A stretch of DNA of 64,000 nucleotides, taken from positions 372,001 through 436,000 of the forward strand of contig JADJJT010000001.1 of the NCBI GenBank assembly GCA_016706405.1, written 5' to 3'. This stretch comes from Sphingobacteriales bacterium (lineage in GTDB: Bacteria; Bacteroidota; Bacteroidia; Chitinophagales; UBA2359). Both the position numbers and the translations under genes were made by a program. This document shows, piece after piece, positions 62,877-64,000 of the stretch; the stretch's first letter is position 1; each line of letters begins with the position of its first letter. The notes below the pieces were generated by a model that saw nothing but the letters and a program-made list of their open reading frames with translations, was not told the origin of the DNA and made no database searches.

Positions 62877-64000
62877 ATGGACGTACTAAACGAATTTCAG
62901 GCAGCTATTGAAATTGAATTTGCAAAAAACCTTCAAGAATTTGAAGAACAACAAAAATTGCCCTTAGATGAAAGGGTTGCCAAAGGGGTAACAATGTCTA
63001 ATTTGAAAGTTGAAATAGAATTTTATGACGGTTTACCCGATCGGTTTTGCCCTCGTTTACCAGAACCACACGAATACATTTATGCGGTAAAAGTATTTTG
63101 TAAAAACAACATATCGAAATTTAAAGAAGGCAATTCTGTTGTTTTAAGCAATGGCTCGTATCGTTTCGAAATGGAAATTGAGGAGGACAGTACGGAAAAC
63201 TTTATACTAAAACCCAATGATTTTAACGTTAAGAATTGCTATATTGATAGTGTAAAATACCCCGAAAACAACTGGGAAATAAACGCAGTAAATACGAATA
63301 TAAGCACAAAACTTTTACTAACTGCTGCCGAGGTATTAAAAGACGATACTACAATCCTTCGCAAAATTGAAAACTTCTTAAACGGCAGAACCCAAAACAC
63401 CTACCAAGGTTATTCGAAAAAAGTTGGTTATTTAAACGATTCGCAAAACACGGCTTACCTTAAAGCCATAAATGCAAGTAATTTCTGCCTTGTTCAAGGT
63501 CCTCCTGGTACAGGTAAAACAGAAACCATTGGTAATATGGTAAAACATTTTGTTGATTGTGGGCTAAAAGTTTTTGTAACGGCACCAAACCATACCGCTA
63601 TCAACAACTGTTTAAATGCCGTTGCTTCAAAAATTAGAGACAAATCTAAAGTTGTAAAAATTGGTGAAAAAGCGAACAACAAAGAAGTGCAGGAAAATCC
63701 TTTTGTGGCAAGGAAATCAAGGGTATCTTACTCGAGTTATAAAATTAATGCTAACTACAGTCAAAAAGGAATTGCAATTGGCTCAACCGCCTATTCGCTA
63801 TGCTATCCGGGAAGTAAAAAATTAGATGGTTGGCTGTTCGATGTCTGTATTATTGACGAAGCCGCCCAATTAAGTATTCCGTTATCTGTTGCTGCAATGT
63901 GCCGAACCGGAAAGTATATTTTTGTAGGCGACCACAAACAACTCGACCCAATTATACCCAAAAAGACGGGTAATAAAATGTTTGCCGAGTCTATTTTTAG
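62877..64000 (+). CDS. UPF1/Dna2-like SF1 helicase, 3' end outside window
   Basis: 374 residues are visible. An N-terminal beta-rich region (about 40-130) resembles the OB-like domain of UPF1-type helicases. Walker A is VQGPPGTGKTETIGN (about 207-221), motif Ia is VFVTAPNHTAINN, Walker B is DVCIIDEAAQLS (DEAA box), and motif III is FVGDHKQLDPIIP. The DEAA box and spacing fit superfamily 1B helicases of the UPF1/IGHMBP2/Dna2 group. The start ATG at 62877 lies one base after the nuclease stop, so translation is probably coupled. The C-terminal RecA lobe and any further genes of the system lie beyond base 64000. Confidence 0.9.
   Translation, partial: MDVLNEFQAAIEIEFAKNLQEFEEQQKLPLDERVAKGVTMSNLKVEIEFYDGLPDRFCPRLPEPHEYIYAVKVFCKNNISKFKEGNSVVLSNGSYRFEMEIEEDSTENFILKPNDFNVKNCYIDSVKYPENNWEINAVNTNISTKLLLTAAEVLKDDTTILRKIENFLNGRTQNTYQGYSKKVGYLNDSQNTAYLKAINASNFCLVQGPPGTGKTETIGNMVKHFVDCGLKVFVTAPNHTAINNCLNAVASKIRDKSKVVKIGEKANNKEVQENPFVARKSRVSYSSYKINANYSQKGIAIGSTAYSLCYPGSKKLDGWLFDVCIIDEAAQLSIPLSVAAMCRTGKYIFVGDHKQLDPIIPKKTGNKMFAESIF

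Overview
The window looks like a chromosome segment of a Bacteroidota bacterium (AT-rich, roughly 40% GC by eye). The evidence is a DUF2480 protein, a gamma-alpha fused 2-oxoacid:ferredoxin oxidoreductase, TAnnTTTG-type promoter boxes, many secreted or lipoprotein genes without clear Shine-Dalgarno sites, and a LytTR/HisKA_2 two-component pair. The hexamer palindrome TCCGGA is strikingly common: I counted 19 in the first 10 kb, against about 1.5-2.5 expected. It is missing from several blocks that also look foreign, so it works as a marker of resident DNA.

Layout. 1-6.9 kb: korA (partial), a cyclophilin lipoprotein, DUF2480, a NifU-type Fe-S protein and unknown secreted proteins. 7.5-13.2 kb: two AraC regulators, a diheme cytochrome c, an O-methyltransferase and a CrcB fluoride channel. 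13.4-17.2 kb: sbcC, broken by one missing A at its zinc hook. 17.6-18.5 kb: intact IS5-family copy 1, followed by a 5'-truncated gene. 19.1-22.6 kb: a LytTR response regulator, its histidine kinase and a secreted beta/gamma-crystallin protein, with matching 20-bp-period direct repeats upstream of both transcription units. 22.9-28.2 kb: a SLOG-like protein, a patatin phospholipase and a 1034-aa DUF4062-STAND-TPR protein, which together look like an anti-phage or other conflict module. 28.3-31.2 kb: RsbW-type ATPase, KdsC-like phosphatase, Na+/H+ antiporter.

31.3-38.1 kb is a minus-strand accessory array: a truncated hsdM with a nonsense-mutated HTH gene, an alkylmercury-lyase-like gene, an ApaLI-like endonuclease with its methyltransferase, and a thioredoxin-TPR gene split by IS copy 2. 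The last three units are each followed, in the same orientation, by a related imperfect palindrome of about 100-150 bp, an arrangement like integron attC cassettes. No integrase is present in the window.

38.4-53.1 kb is mostly housekeeping: alaS, a MORN-repeat lipoprotein, a trypsin-like protease, paaG-like isomerase, a sugar-kinase/RapZ-C fusion, a NlpC/P60-like hydrolase, rdgB, tRNA-Ser(GGA), arr, trhO and a processive glycosyltransferase. IS copy 3 (frameshifted) lies at 53.1-54.05 kb. 54.3-57.8 kb: a GH18 protein, an alpha/beta hydrolase, a YdeI-like protein and an SRPBCC protein. 58.3-64 kb: a 15-repeat LRR protein between exact 51-bp direct repeats, a self-inhibited Fic protein, and a two-gene operon pairing a dual-nuclease protein with a UPF1-like SF1 helicase that runs off the window. 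That pair is the second candidate defence system.

Caution: every frameshift I found (three in IS copy 2, one in IS copy 3, one in sbcC, one probable after the LRR gene) is the loss of one base from an A or G run. That is also the typical error of long-read consensus, so these lesions may not be real.
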